DNA of 64,000 nt, from NCBI GenBank assembly GCA_023898805.1, contig CP060260.1:1240001-1304000 (forward strand), written 5' to 3'. Both the position numbers and the translations under genes were made by a program. Source of the DNA: Rhodospirillales bacterium (GTDB taxonomy: Bacteria; Pseudomonadota; Alphaproteobacteria; Micavibrionales; UBA1664). Every line of letters begins with the position of its first letter. The first letter of the stretch is position 1. The notes under the pieces are model-generated. The model was not told the origin of the DNA, did not search any database, and saw only the letters and a list, made by a program, of their open reading frames with translations. Positions 8,977-17,639 of the stretch are shown piece by piece.

Positions 8977-10381
8977 TCACCCCGCGCCAGTTACCAACAT
9001 TCCCGAATTATCGGTGTCCGAACTGGCCGCGGGTATCAAGCGCACCATTGAATCCGCCTTTGGCTATGTCCGGGTGCGCGGGGAGATTTCAAAGGTCACG
9101 CTGGCCAAATCCGGGCATTTATATACCGCCTTGAAGGATGAAAGCGCGGTGCTTGATGCCGTGGCGTGGAAGACGACAGTCGCCAGATTGTCCATAAAAC
9201 CGCAGGAGGGGATGGAAGTCGTGGCCACCGGACGCCTGACCACCTATCCCGGCCGCTCGAATTATCAGTTGGTGATCGAATCGCTCGAACTTGCGGGGCA
9301 GGGCGCGATTCTGAAGATGCTGGAGGATCGCAAGGCCCGGCTCGCCGCAGAAGGCCTGTTCGACCCCGCGCGCAAAAAACCGCTGCCCTTCCTGCCCCGC
9401 GTCATCGGCGTTGTGACGTCGCCCACCGGCGCGGTAATCCGCGACATCCTGCACCGCATCGCCGACCGGTTTCCGGTCCATGTCGTCCTGTGGCCGGCGG
9501 CGGTGCAGGGCGCGGGCGCGGCCGCTGAAGTTGCGCGTGGCATCGCGGGCCTGAACGCACTGGCAGCCCCGTCTGCACCGCCCGGTTTGGCACCCGATTT
9601 GATCATCGTCGCGCGCGGCGGCGGATCATTCGAGGATCTGATGCCCTTTAACGAGGAATCGGTGGTCCGCGCCGCCGCTGCCAGCCGCGTGCCGCTGATT
9701 TCGGCGGTTGGCCATGAAACGGACGTGACGCTGATCGACTTCGCCGCCGACCGGCGCGCCCCCACCCCCACGGGCGCGGCTGAAATGGCGGTGCCGGTGC
9801 GCGACGACCTGCTTTATACGCTGGCCGACGACGCCAACCGGCTGAACGCCATCATCGCGGGCCGCCTGCGTCACGATCATCTGCGCCTTGACCGCGCCTT
9901 GCGCGCGCTGGGCAATCCGGCCCGCATCCTGGAAACGCCCGCCCAGCGGCTCGACCGTGCCGTGCTCTCGCTTTCCCATGGCGCCGATAAAATTCTTTCT
10001 TCCGCTGAACGTACGATTACACGTACATCCGCCCGACTGCGTACGCCGCAGGATGTCGTCCTGTCCGCCGCGGCACGGCTGGAGCGTGGTACAGCCGCAC
10101 TTTCGCGCGCGCTGGACCGCATGCTGGCCGGTGCCGACCGCGCATTGGCAACGGCCCGCGTCCGCGCGCCCCAGGCCACGTTGGAAACGGCGCACCTGCG
10201 CCTCTCCGCGGCCGCGCGGATGCTGGAATCCCTAAGCTTTAAAAACGTCCTCGCCCGTGGTTTCGCACTGGTCCGCGATGCTTCGGGACATGTCATACCC
10301 ACGGCGGCTGGCCTGCGCGCGGGCCAGCCCGTATCGCTGACCTTCGCCGACGGCGAACGCAAGGCCAGAATGGATGAATAG
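8960..10381 (+). CDS. xseA: exodeoxyribonuclease VII large subunit
   Basis: Large subunit of the single-strand-specific exonuclease VII, a cytoplasmic DNA repair and mutagenesis-avoidance enzyme that works with XseB. The start MSDLFNHPAP gives 473 residues. The N-terminal OB fold (PELSVSELAAGIKRTIE, GYVRVRGEIS), the catalytic domain (PLPFLPRVIGVVTSPTGAVI, DLIIVARGGGSFEDL, SAVGHETDVTLIDFAADRRAPTPTGAAE) and the long C-terminal coiled coil are in the usual order. No xseB is in the window. It is divergent from putA with an 18-bp gap, and the start region has no clear Shine-Dalgarno. Confidence 0.95.
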   Translation: MSDLFNHPAPVTNIPELSVSELAAGIKRTIESAFGYVRVRGEISKVTLAKSGHLYTALKDESAVLDAVAWKTTVARLSIKPQEGMEVVATGRLTTYPGRSNYQLVIESLELAGQGAILKMLEDRKARLAAEGLFDPARKKPLPFLPRVIGVVTSPTGAVIRDILHRIADRFPVHVVLWPAAVQGAGAAAEVARGIAGLNALAAPSAPPGLAPDLIIVARGGGSFEDLMPFNEESVVRAAAASRVPLISAVGHETDVTLIDFAADRRAPTPTGAAEMAVPVRDDLLYTLADDANRLNAIIAGRLRHDHLRLDRALRALGNPARILETPAQRLDRAVLSLSHGADKILSSAERTITRTSARLRTPQDVVLSAAARLERGTAALSRALDRMLAGADRALATARVRAPQATLETAHLRLSAAARMLESLSFKNVLARGFALVRDASGHVIPTAAGLRAGQPVSLTFADGERKARMDE

Positions 10382-10397
10382 GAAACGGCAGGTAATT

Positions 10398-10427
10398 TTG
10401 ACATATTGTGGACGACCGTTTACGGTC
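10398..10427 (+). promoter_or_regulatory. promoter of the M3 peptidase gene with overlapping palindrome
   Basis: A consensus -35 TTGACA (10398-10403), a 17-nt spacer and TACGGT (10421-10426) lead to the ATG at 10435, 8 nt after the -10 box. A perfect inverted repeat GACCGT-TT-ACGGTC (10414-10427) covers the -10 box and could be a repressor site. Confidence 0.5.
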
Positions 10428-10434
10428 CATCCTT

Positions 10435-12450
10435 ATGACCAATCTTCCGCACGGCTATCCCGATTTCTCCGCCTTAGATCCTGAAGCATTACGCCGTGAT
10501 TGCGCAGATATGCTTGTGGATGCGCGGCAACGCATCATGGCGCTGGCATCTGATCCGTGCGCGCCGGATTTTGAAAATACCGCGCTTGCGCTGGAATATG
10601 TTTTACGGCCGCTGGCGACGTTCGAGTCATGGGCTTACATCTTCCTTAACAATATCGGCAAGCCCGGCTTCGTTGAAGCGGGCCGCGAAATCCAGAAAAC
10701 CATTAACGCCTTTGAAGTCGCGGTTTTTCAAAATCGCGACGTCTATGACCGGCTGACGCAGGTTACGGATATGCAAGGCGATGCGCAAATCGCGCTAGTC
10801 GAACGCTTCCGACATTTGTTTTTCATGAACGGCGTCGGTCTTGATGACGCATCGCGCGCGCAATACGCCGCGAATGAAGCGCGCCTTTCCGAACTCAAGC
10901 CGCGATTTACCCAAAACATCGTCAGATCGGCGATAACCGGGGCCGTGGTTGTCGAAACGGATTGCGACATATCGGGCCTGCCGGAAAGTGCCGTGCGTGC
11001 CGCGCTGGCCGAGGGTTTGAAACGCGAAAAGCCGGGCGCGCATGTCTTTTTGCTGAACATGCAGACCTATGAAGCGGTGATGACGTTTTCACAAAACCGC
11101 GACCTGCGTCAGGCCATGTACACGGCCTATATGAACCGTGCCGCGCATGATGGGGAAGGTGGAAATTTCCCGCTTTTGAAGGAAATCGTCGAATTGCGCG
11201 CGGCGCAGGCCGGCCTTTTGGACTTTCCGCATTATTTCGCCTTCAGGCTGGCGGGTTTGCGTATGGCGAAATCGTCCGAGCAGGTCGCCGGGATTGTAAG
11301 CCAGGTCGGTGTGGCCGCGCGCGACGCGATGCGGCAGGAGATGAAAGCCTACGCCGCGATCGCCATGGAAGACGGTATTGCGAAACTTGAGCCATGGGAT
11401 CTGCCCTATTACCGGCGCAAGCTGATCGAACGGGAATTCGCCCTGGATTTTCAGGAAATCAAGCAACACACCGTCCTTGATAACGTACTGGGGGCATTGC
11501 GCGCCCATATCAAGAATTTCTACGACTACGACATGGTCGAACGTCCCGATCTGCCGGTGTTCACGCCGGATGCGCGCGCCTATGAAATGCGCGGGCGGGA
11601 CGGCCACCCCGTCGGCTACTTGATCATGGATATTTTCGCCAGACCCGGTGAAAAACGCGACAACGGCTGGGCGATGGATTTTCAATCTTATCACGTGGAT
11701 GCCGACGGGCGTGAACGCCTGCCGGTCATGGTTCTGGCCTGCAATTATTCAAAGCCGGAAGACAATGCGCCGATCCTGCTTGATCTTGCCCAGGTTCAGG
11801 TTCTTTTCCATGAAACAGGGCATGCGATGCACACGATTGTATCGCGCGCGCCCTATGTATCGCTCTCCGCCTTCAAGACTGTATGGGATTTCATTGAACT
11901 GCCCTCGATGCTCTCCGAAAATTACCATCTTTTGCCGGAAGTCGCCGCGCTGTATCTGCGCCATCATCAAACGGGTGCACCGCTTTCGAATGATGTGATT
12001 GCACGGCTGAATGCGCGCGAGCGTCATTATCAGGCACCGATTGTATTGCGGCAGATGGGTTTCAACGCGATCGATCTTGCACTTTATACAATGCCACCCG
12101 GTGCATCCGCACCGATGGATTGGCATGCATGGGAAAGAACCGTGCAGACCCCTTATGCGGCTTTTGACATGCCGCGCGTCTGTGTGTTGCCGTCTTTCAA
12201 TCATATCATCGCCTCGTCCTATCCTGCCGGATATTACAGCTATGTGTGGGCGGACATCATGAGCGCGGCGGTATTCGCGCGGTTTGAACAGGATGGCGCT
12301 TATGACCGCAAGCTGACCGGCATCTTCCGCGACGTGGTCCTGCGCGCCGGCGCATCCGTGGCGCCGGAAAAACTGCTTAAGGCGATGACAGGATCCGCCG
12401 AATTACAGCTTGAGCCGTATTTGCGCAAACGCGGCCTTACGCCGCTCTGA
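10435..12450 (+). CDS. M3-family zinc oligopeptidase (oligopeptidase A / Dcp type)
   Basis: Cytoplasmic zinc metallopeptidase that degrades short peptides left by larger proteases. Starting at MTNLPHGYPDF it has 671 residues, matching the family (about 680). The zinc motif HETGH is at about residues 459-463, followed by the family's downstream SEN motif (IELPSMLSENY) with the third ligand. The C-terminal part (ASSYPAGYYSYVWAD) is typical. A GTG at 10408 would add nine residues, but it lies inside the promoter spacer, so the ATG is preferred. No signal peptide is seen. It is monocistronic and converges on the SDR gene. Confidence 0.92.
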   Translation: MTNLPHGYPDFSALDPEALRRDCADMLVDARQRIMALASDPCAPDFENTALALEYVLRPLATFESWAYIFLNNIGKPGFVEAGREIQKTINAFEVAVFQNRDVYDRLTQVTDMQGDAQIALVERFRHLFFMNGVGLDDASRAQYAANEARLSELKPRFTQNIVRSAITGAVVVETDCDISGLPESAVRAALAEGLKREKPGAHVFLLNMQTYEAVMTFSQNRDLRQAMYTAYMNRAAHDGEGGNFPLLKEIVELRAAQAGLLDFPHYFAFRLAGLRMAKSSEQVAGIVSQVGVAARDAMRQEMKAYAAIAMEDGIAKLEPWDLPYYRRKLIEREFALDFQEIKQHTVLDNVLGALRAHIKNFYDYDMVERPDLPVFTPDARAYEMRGRDGHPVGYLIMDIFARPGEKRDNGWAMDFQSYHVDADGRERLPVMVLACNYSKPEDNAPILLDLAQVQVLFHETGHAMHTIVSRAPYVSLSAFKTVWDFIELPSMLSENYHLLPEVAALYLRHHQTGAPLSNDVIARLNARERHYQAPIVLRQMGFNAIDLALYTMPPGASAPMDWHAWERTVQTPYAAFDMPRVCVLPSFNHIIASSYPAGYYSYVWADIMSAAVFARFEQDGAYDRKLTGIFRDVVLRAGASVAPEKLLKAMTGSAELQLEPYLRKRGLTPL

Positions 12451-12460
12451 CGTCCCGGCC

Positions 12461-13414
12461 TTAGACCTGTCCGCCTTCGTTGCGGCGGAAAAAATCCATC
12501 GGCATGCGGTTTTGCCGTTCGGCCTCGTAACAGGCTTTCAGCCCGCTGCGGTAATCCGGGTATTTCAGGGTGACGCCAAGTTCCGACTTGATCAGCCCGT
12601 TTTTGACCCGCTTGTTGTCCAGATAAAAACTCCGCGCCATCGGGGCCTGATCCACCTCGCTGAACGGGATCAGCGGCGGCACGGGCAGCCTCATGATCTC
12701 GCAGGCCAGCGCGATCAGCTCGTGGCTTGGCGCGGGCAGGTCGTCGGACACGTTATAGGCGTGCCCCGGATGCGGGCGCGCCATCGATGCGATCAGCGTG
12801 CCGACCACATCGTCGACATGCACGCGGTTGAAGGCGTGTCCCGGTTTGTCGATCCGCCGCGTCATGCCCGCGTGCACGGCGTCGATCGCGCTGCGCCCGG
12901 GGCCATAAATGCCGGCAAGCCGAAAGACATGAACGGGAAGCCGGTCTGATGCGTACAGGCTCAACCATTGCGATTCCGCAAGCGCGCGGCGGCTGCCGCG
13001 CTTGTTGGTGGGGCGTATTTCCGATTCCTCGTCGACCCAGCCGCCGTCGCGATCGCCGTATACCGCCGTGCTGGATAAAAGCCCTGTCCATGCAAGACCG
13101 TCAAGCGCGGCGATGTCGTCGGCATGGAATTGAAAGACCGGATCGCCCGCATCGTTGGGCGGCACGGATAAAAGAATATGCGTCGTCCCTTCCAGCGCGG
13201 TGAACGGGTCGTCCAGCGGGTGATCGTCGTCGAACAGATAGGTTTGTATGCCCCGGGCCTTGAGCGCGCGCAGCTTTTCAAGGTCGCGCGTCGTGCCCGC
13301 GATGGTCCATGCACCGGGTTCCGCGGCCATAAGCGCGCCGGCCAGCGCTTGCGCGACATAACCATAGCCGAAGCAGAAAAGTTTTTTGCGGGCGGGGGCG
13401 GTTTGGTTGGTCAC
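12461..13414 (-). CDS. SDR-family NAD(P)-dependent epimerase/reductase (YeeZ-like)
   Basis: A 317-residue Rossmann-fold protein with a short basic leader. The dinucleotide loop is unusual (CFGYGYVAQALAGAL, a GxGxxA form), followed by the LSSTAVYGDRDGGWVDE segment that places the Ser/Tyr active region, RLAGIYGPGRSAID and VHVDDVVGTLIASM, all typical of atypical extended SDRs. The Tyr-x-x-x-Lys catalytic pair is degenerate, as in YeeZ-like proteins, so its substrate and even activity are open. Its start is 11 nt after the upstream GST gene, so the two are probably cotranscribed. Confidence 0.82.
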   Translation of the reverse strand: MTNQTAPARKKLFCFGYGYVAQALAGALMAAEPGAWTIAGTTRDLEKLRALKARGIQTYLFDDDHPLDDPFTALEGTTHILLSVPPNDAGDPVFQFHADDIAALDGLAWTGLLSSTAVYGDRDGGWVDEESEIRPTNKRGSRRALAESQWLSLYASDRLPVHVFRLAGIYGPGRSAIDAVHAGMTRRIDKPGHAFNRVHVDDVVGTLIASMARPHPGHAYNVSDDLPAPSHELIALACEIMRLPVPPLIPFSEVDQAPMARSFYLDNKRVKNGLIKSELGVTLKYPDYRSGLKACYEAERQNRMPMDFFRRNEGGQV

Positions 13415-13425
13415 GGGGTCGTGCC

Positions 13426-14094
13426 TTAATGATCGGTGCGGGTGTAGTGCGGCGCGGGCGCGAAGCCGGGCACCATGTCCTCAAGCAGTGGACGGAAGGA
13501 CGGCCGCTGCTTCAGGCGCATATACCATGCCTTTGCGCCCGGATGTTCGTCCCACGGCACGTCGCCGATATAATCAATGGCCGAAAGATGCGCGCCCGCG
13601 CAGATATCGGCAAGCGAGAACCGGTCCCCCGCAAGCCAGCGGCGCTTTTCCATCAGGTACGAAATATAATCGAGATGGTAGTGGATGTTGGCGTGCCCGG
13701 CGCGGATCGAAGGGCCGTGCGGCTCCCCCAGTTTTAAAAACCGCTTCATGATTTTTTCGCCGACAAGGTTTTCCGTGACCTCGCGGTTGAACTTGACGTC
13801 GAACCATCCGATCAGCCGCCGCGTTTCCGCCCGTTGCAACGCGTCCGGGCCAAGCAGGTCGGTATGGTCGTAGACTTCTTCGAGGTATTCGCAAATGACG
13901 TTGGAATTGCTTAGGACGGTGCCGTCCTCCTCCACCATCACGGGTACGTCGCCCGCCGGGTTGATAGCCAGGAATTCGGTGCGCCGCTCCCATATTTTTT
14001 CAAGCTTCAGGCTGAAATCGAGCCCTTTTTCCGCCAGGGCCACGCGGACCTTACGCGAAAACGGGTGCAGCCAGAGGTGGTAAAGCGTGCGCAT
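13426..14094 (-). CDS. glutathione S-transferase family protein
   Basis: A 222-residue protein with the N-terminal thioredoxin-like domain (YHLWLHPFSRKVRVALAEKG; the serine after HPF is the likely glutathione-activating residue; NPAGDVPVMVEEDG is the cis-proline loop; SNVICEYLEE binds the glutathione gamma-glutamyl group) and an all-helical C-terminal domain (FSLADICAGAHLS). The role is probably detoxification or stress defence in the cytoplasm, but the substrate cannot be told. It is upstream of, and probably in an operon with, the SDR gene. Confidence 0.9.
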   Translation of the reverse strand: MRTLYHLWLHPFSRKVRVALAEKGLDFSLKLEKIWERRTEFLAINPAGDVPVMVEEDGTVLSNSNVICEYLEEVYDHTDLLGPDALQRAETRRLIGWFDVKFNREVTENLVGEKIMKRFLKLGEPHGPSIRAGHANIHYHLDYISYLMEKRRWLAGDRFSLADICAGAHLSAIDYIGDVPWDEHPGAKAWYMRLKQRPSFRPLLEDMVPGFAPAPHYTRTDH

Positions 14095-14170
14095 GGACCC
14101 CGATCATACCCGACCGGACGCACTATTAACAGTGTGGAAATTGCGGGGTAACGCGTTGGCGCGGAATGGT

Positions 14171-15283
14171 TTATTTGGGCTTTTGCGTGGTGGCGGACAG
14201 ATCGATGCGTACGGTGACGGTATCGCCCACCATTTTGGGATCGGCCCATTGCCCGTCGCCCACCCCGAAATTCAGCCGGTTGATCTGCGTTTCACCGACG
14301 AAACGGCCATAAATGCCGCCGTCTTTTTCCTGCATCGTCAGGTGAAAAGGAAGACTTACGGGTTTTTCAACGCCGCGCAGGACCAGTTGGCCCACCGCCG
14401 TGTAATCGCCGTCCTTGTCGCCTTTGATGAACTTTTCGATTTTGTAGCTCGCTGTCGGCGCCGTCGTGGTGTCGAACCAGTCGCGGCCCTTGAGGGTCGA
14501 ATCGCGCTCGTCGTTTTCGGAATCCGCGCTGTTAAGGTCGATGGCGATCTGCGCCCGTCCGCTTTCCGGGTGCGTGGGGTCGAAAACGATGGTCCCGTCG
14601 AACGCCGTGAACGTGCCGGTGAATGCGCTGCCTTCCTGCGTCGCCTCGAAGGTCAGATGGCTTTTGCCGTGATCGATGGCCCATGTGTAGGGCGTGTCGG
14701 CGGCATGTGCTGTCCCGCCCAGTAACATAAGGCCCAGTATGAACGCCGGCAGCATCCGGCGCATCGTTGCGTCCTTGTCGATGAAATGGTGCTTGAGTGC
14801 GCCTGCGACATGCAGCCCCAGCGTGATCCAGATCAGGGTTGCGATCGTTTCGTGCGTTTCCGCCATCAGGTGGCGCAATTCCTTGTCCGGCCCCACGATG
14901 TGCGGAAGCGGGAAAAACCCATACCAGTTGATGGTTGAATTCGCGGCGTCCACCAGAATCCATCCGCTCAACGGCATCGCAATCAAAAGCACGTATAGCG
15001 CCCAGTGTACGGCAGTGGACAACATCCGTTCCCACTTGGCGTGCGCAGGGTTCTGCATCGGCATGCCGTGATTGATCAGCCGCCAGCCAAGCCGCACCAG
15101 CATCAGCGCCAGAATCGTGATGCCGGTTGCCTTGTGAAGGCTCATCACCTCGAATTTGGTGGGACCGCTCAGATCCTCCATCACCACACCCATCAGCAGC
15201 ATCGCGACCACCAATGCCGCGATCAGCCAGTGCAGGATGCGTGCGACCGCCCCGTATTTATCCGCCGTGTTGCGCATCTGCAT
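14171..15283 (-). CDS. cytochrome b561 - YceI fusion protein
   Basis: A 370-residue two-domain protein. Residues 1-185 form a four-helix di-haem cytochrome b561 with candidate haem histidines in RILHWL, MSLHKATG, AETHETIA and GLHVAGALKHH. A fifth hydrophobic stretch (MLPAFILGLMLLGGTAHAAD) resembles a signal peptide at the junction and would place the second half in the periplasm. Residues 190-370 are a YceI lipocalin-like beta-barrel (TWAIDHGKSHLTFEA, FDGTIVFDP), a family that binds isoprenoids such as polyprenyl-quinones. The arrangement suggests electron transfer between the quinone pool and a periplasmic isoprenoid. It follows the stand-alone yceI by 43 nt. Confidence 0.9.
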   Translation of the reverse strand: MQMRNTADKYGAVARILHWLIAALVVAMLLMGVVMEDLSGPTKFEVMSLHKATGITILALMLVRLGWRLINHGMPMQNPAHAKWERMLSTAVHWALYVLLIAMPLSGWILVDAANSTINWYGFFPLPHIVGPDKELRHLMAETHETIATLIWITLGLHVAGALKHHFIDKDATMRRMLPAFILGLMLLGGTAHAADTPYTWAIDHGKSHLTFEATQEGSAFTGTFTAFDGTIVFDPTHPESGRAQIAIDLNSADSENDERDSTLKGRDWFDTTTAPTASYKIEKFIKGDKDGDYTAVGQLVLRGVEKPVSLPFHLTMQEKDGGIYGRFVGETQINRLNFGVGDGQWADPKMVGDTVTVRIDLSATTQKPK

Positions 15284-15326
15284 GAAAGAAAACCCCCGCT
15301 CGCCCGCTCGCTTGGCATTTTTGTGT

Positions 15327-15920
15327 TTACTGATTTGCGCCCGACTGCACCGGTGCTTCGACGGTGATCATCAGCTTCACGTCGTCGCCGACCATAGGCA
15401 CGAATTTGTCCATGCCCCATTCTGTGCGTTTCAGGCTACCCGTCGCGTCGAACCCGCAGGTTTCCTGCTTGGTCATCGCCTGCTCTCCGCATTTGTTCAA
15501 GGTGACGTCGAGTGTCACCGGATGGGTCTGGCCCAGCATCGTCAGATCGCCGGTTATTTTGGCATGGGTCGCGTCCACCGGCTCGACCTTGGTGCTGGCA
15601 AAATTCATGGTCGGATATTGCGCGACGTTGAAGAAATCCGGGCTTTTCAGGTGCTCGTTCCATTTGGCATCGTTCATTTCCAGCGAGTCGGTCTTGATCG
15701 TGACTTGAGTGCTGGACTCCGCCGGTTTTTCGGGGTCGTATGTCAGCGAGCCGTCGAAATCGAGAAATCGTCCGCTGGAATGTGAAAATCCCATGTGATC
15801 GACGAAGAACAAAATCTGCGTGTGTGGCTTGTTGAAGTCATAGGTTTTGGCCCCGGCAAAAGCGGGCGTGACGCACACCCCCATCAATGCGGCGACAGTC
15901 AGAAGAAAACGATTAAACAT
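15327..15920 (-). CDS. YceI family periplasmic lipid-binding protein
   Basis: A 197-residue secreted protein. The start at 15920 (MFNRFLLTV) is chosen because GAGGGG sits 9 nt upstream; the earlier in-frame ATG at 15929 touches that Shine-Dalgarno. A signal peptide ends at VTPAFA-GAK. The mature part is the YceI beta-barrel (HTQILFFVDHMGFSHSSGRF, DGSLTYDPEKP, LTMLGQTHPVTLDVTLN). It has the same fold as the second half of the downstream fusion gene, so the pair probably shares a substrate. A haem-linked or stress role is inferred from the neighbour only. Confidence 0.9.
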   Translation of the reverse strand: MFNRFLLTVAALMGVCVTPAFAGAKTYDFNKPHTQILFFVDHMGFSHSSGRFLDFDGSLTYDPEKPAESSTQVTIKTDSLEMNDAKWNEHLKSPDFFNVAQYPTMNFASTKVEPVDATHAKITGDLTMLGQTHPVTLDVTLNKCGEQAMTKQETCGFDATGSLKRTEWGMDKFVPMVGDDVKLMITVEAPVQSGANQ

Positions 15921-15956
15921 GGATGGCATCCCCTCATGTGGCTATGGCTATTTACC

Positions 15957-15984
15957 AATCTAGTCGCTGCCGCATTCTGCGCAA
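15957..15984 (-). promoter_or_regulatory. yceI promoter
   Basis: Minus strand: TTGCGC (15984-15979), 16-nt spacer, TAGATT (15962-15957). It gives a leader of about 30 nt that includes the GAGGGG Shine-Dalgarno. Confidence 0.45.
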
Positions 15985-16110
15985 GGGGGGGCTTTATAAA
16001 ACCACGCCGCTCCATGAATTTTGTCACAAATATAAAACATATGGGTCGGCCAGCCATCACGCCGACCGCCGTAAAAACCTTGTATTAGGCAGCTTTCACG
16101 AAACGGAAGA

Positions 16111-17604
16111 TCAGCTTTCCTGGCGGTAATTCGGGGCCTCGCGCGTGATCTGTACGTCATGGACGTGGGATTCGCGATATCCGGCCCCGGTCATGCGTAC
16201 GAACTGCGCATTGGCCTTCATCTCGGCGATGGTTTTGGAACCTGTATACCCCATCGCAGCCCGCAGCCCGCCGGTTAACTGGTGTACGACCGCACCCATC
16301 GGACCTTTGTATGGCACCCGGCCTTCGATACCTTCCGGCACGAGTTTCTGGGTTTCCTTGACCTGCCCTTGAAAATAGCGGTCCGCCGAACCCTGGGTCA
16401 TCGCACCGACGGATCCCATCCCCCTGTACGTCTTGTACGAGCGTCCTTGGTACAGCACCATTTCACCCGGCGCTTCGTCGGTGCCGGCGAACATCGACCC
16501 CAGCATAACGACATCCGCGCCGGCGGCGACCGCCTTGGCCAGATCGCCTGAAAAACGGATGCCGCCATCCGCGATGACCGGGATATCCGCGGCCTGACAT
16601 GCGTCGGCTACGTCCATGATCGCGGTCAGTTGCGGCACGCCGACGCCCGCGACCACGCGCGTGGTGCATATCGATCCCGGCCCGATGCCGACCTTGACCG
16701 CGTCTGCTCCGGCATCGATCAGTGCCTTCGCCGCGTCTGCGGTGGCGACGTTGCCCGCGATTACGTCGACCGAATTCGACTGGATGCGCCGAATGCGCGT
16801 GACCGTGTCCAGAACCGCCCGTGAATGCCCGTGCGCGGTGTCGACGATGATGACGTCGACCTCGGCGTCGGCCAGCGCTTGTGCGCGCTCGTAACCGTTA
16901 TCACCGGTGCCCACTGCCGCGCCCACGCGCAGGCGGCCCTGCGTGTCCTTGCACGCATTGGGGTTTTGTGTCGATTTTTCGATATCTTTGACCGTGACCA
17001 GACCGATGCAGCGGTCTTGATCGTCGACGACCAACAGCTTTTCGATGCGGTGCTGGTGCAAAAGGCGCTTGGCCTCCTCCTTGTCGACGCGGTTGCGCAC
17101 GGTGACAAGACCTTCGGCGGTCATCAATTCGCGCACCGGTTGGTCCAGATTGCTGGCGAAGCGCACGTCGCGGTTGGTCAGAATGCCCACCAGCTTGCGC
17201 GACTGTTCGACCACTGGAATACCTGAAATGCCGTATTTGCGCATCAGGTCGAATGCCTCGGCCAGCGTTGCGTCCGGGCCGATGGTGATGGGATTGACCA
17301 CCATGCCGGATTCGTAACGTTTGACCTTGCGCACCTCCTCGACCTGCGCGCCAACGGTAAGGTTGCGGTGCACGATGCCAAGACCCCCTGCCTGCGCCAT
17401 GGCGATGGCCATCATGCTTTCGGTCACCGTATCCATCGCTGCCGACAAAAGCGGAATGTTCAGCGCGATCGAGCGCGTCAGCCGCGTCGACACGTCGACG
17501 GCATGCGGTTGGACTTCCGATGCCGCAGGCACCAGAAGCACATCGTCGAAGGTCAGCGCCTCGCGGATGGATTTACGTTGTGGGGTTTTGGACGCAAAGG
17601 GCAT
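16111..17604 (-). CDS. guaB: IMP dehydrogenase
   Basis: Oxidises IMP to XMP with NAD, the committed step to GMP. The start MPFASKTPQRKSI is backed by AAAGGAGAGA just upstream and gives 497 residues (family about 490). The TIM barrel has TFDDVLLVPA at its start, the catalytic cysteine loop GIGPGSICTTR and the flap YRGMGSVGAM. Two CBS domains (about residues 100-215) sit between barrel strands. Downstream, a weak hairpin (GGTCGGC/GCCGACC) without a clear T-run may end the transcript. Together with purD and gpt, this window covers three separate purine steps. Confidence 0.97.
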   Translation of the reverse strand: MPFASKTPQRKSIREALTFDDVLLVPAASEVQPHAVDVSTRLTRSIALNIPLLSAAMDTVTESMMAIAMAQAGGLGIVHRNLTVGAQVEEVRKVKRYESGMVVNPITIGPDATLAEAFDLMRKYGISGIPVVEQSRKLVGILTNRDVRFASNLDQPVRELMTAEGLVTVRNRVDKEEAKRLLHQHRIEKLLVVDDQDRCIGLVTVKDIEKSTQNPNACKDTQGRLRVGAAVGTGDNGYERAQALADAEVDVIIVDTAHGHSRAVLDTVTRIRRIQSNSVDVIAGNVATADAAKALIDAGADAVKVGIGPGSICTTRVVAGVGVPQLTAIMDVADACQAADIPVIADGGIRFSGDLAKAVAAGADVVMLGSMFAGTDEAPGEMVLYQGRSYKTYRGMGSVGAMTQGSADRYFQGQVKETQKLVPEGIEGRVPYKGPMGAVVHQLTGGLRAAMGYTGSKTIAEMKANAQFVRMTGAGYRESHVHDVQITREAPNYRQES

Positions 17605-17639
17605 GGAAATCTCTCCTTTGCGTGGGCAATCTATGCCCC

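Noticed and set aside
15923..16129. 68-codon plus-strand frame with a HEFCH string
   Set aside because: Runs into the guaB 3' end, no ribosome site, overlaps the yceI promoter; the HEXXH-like string is chance.
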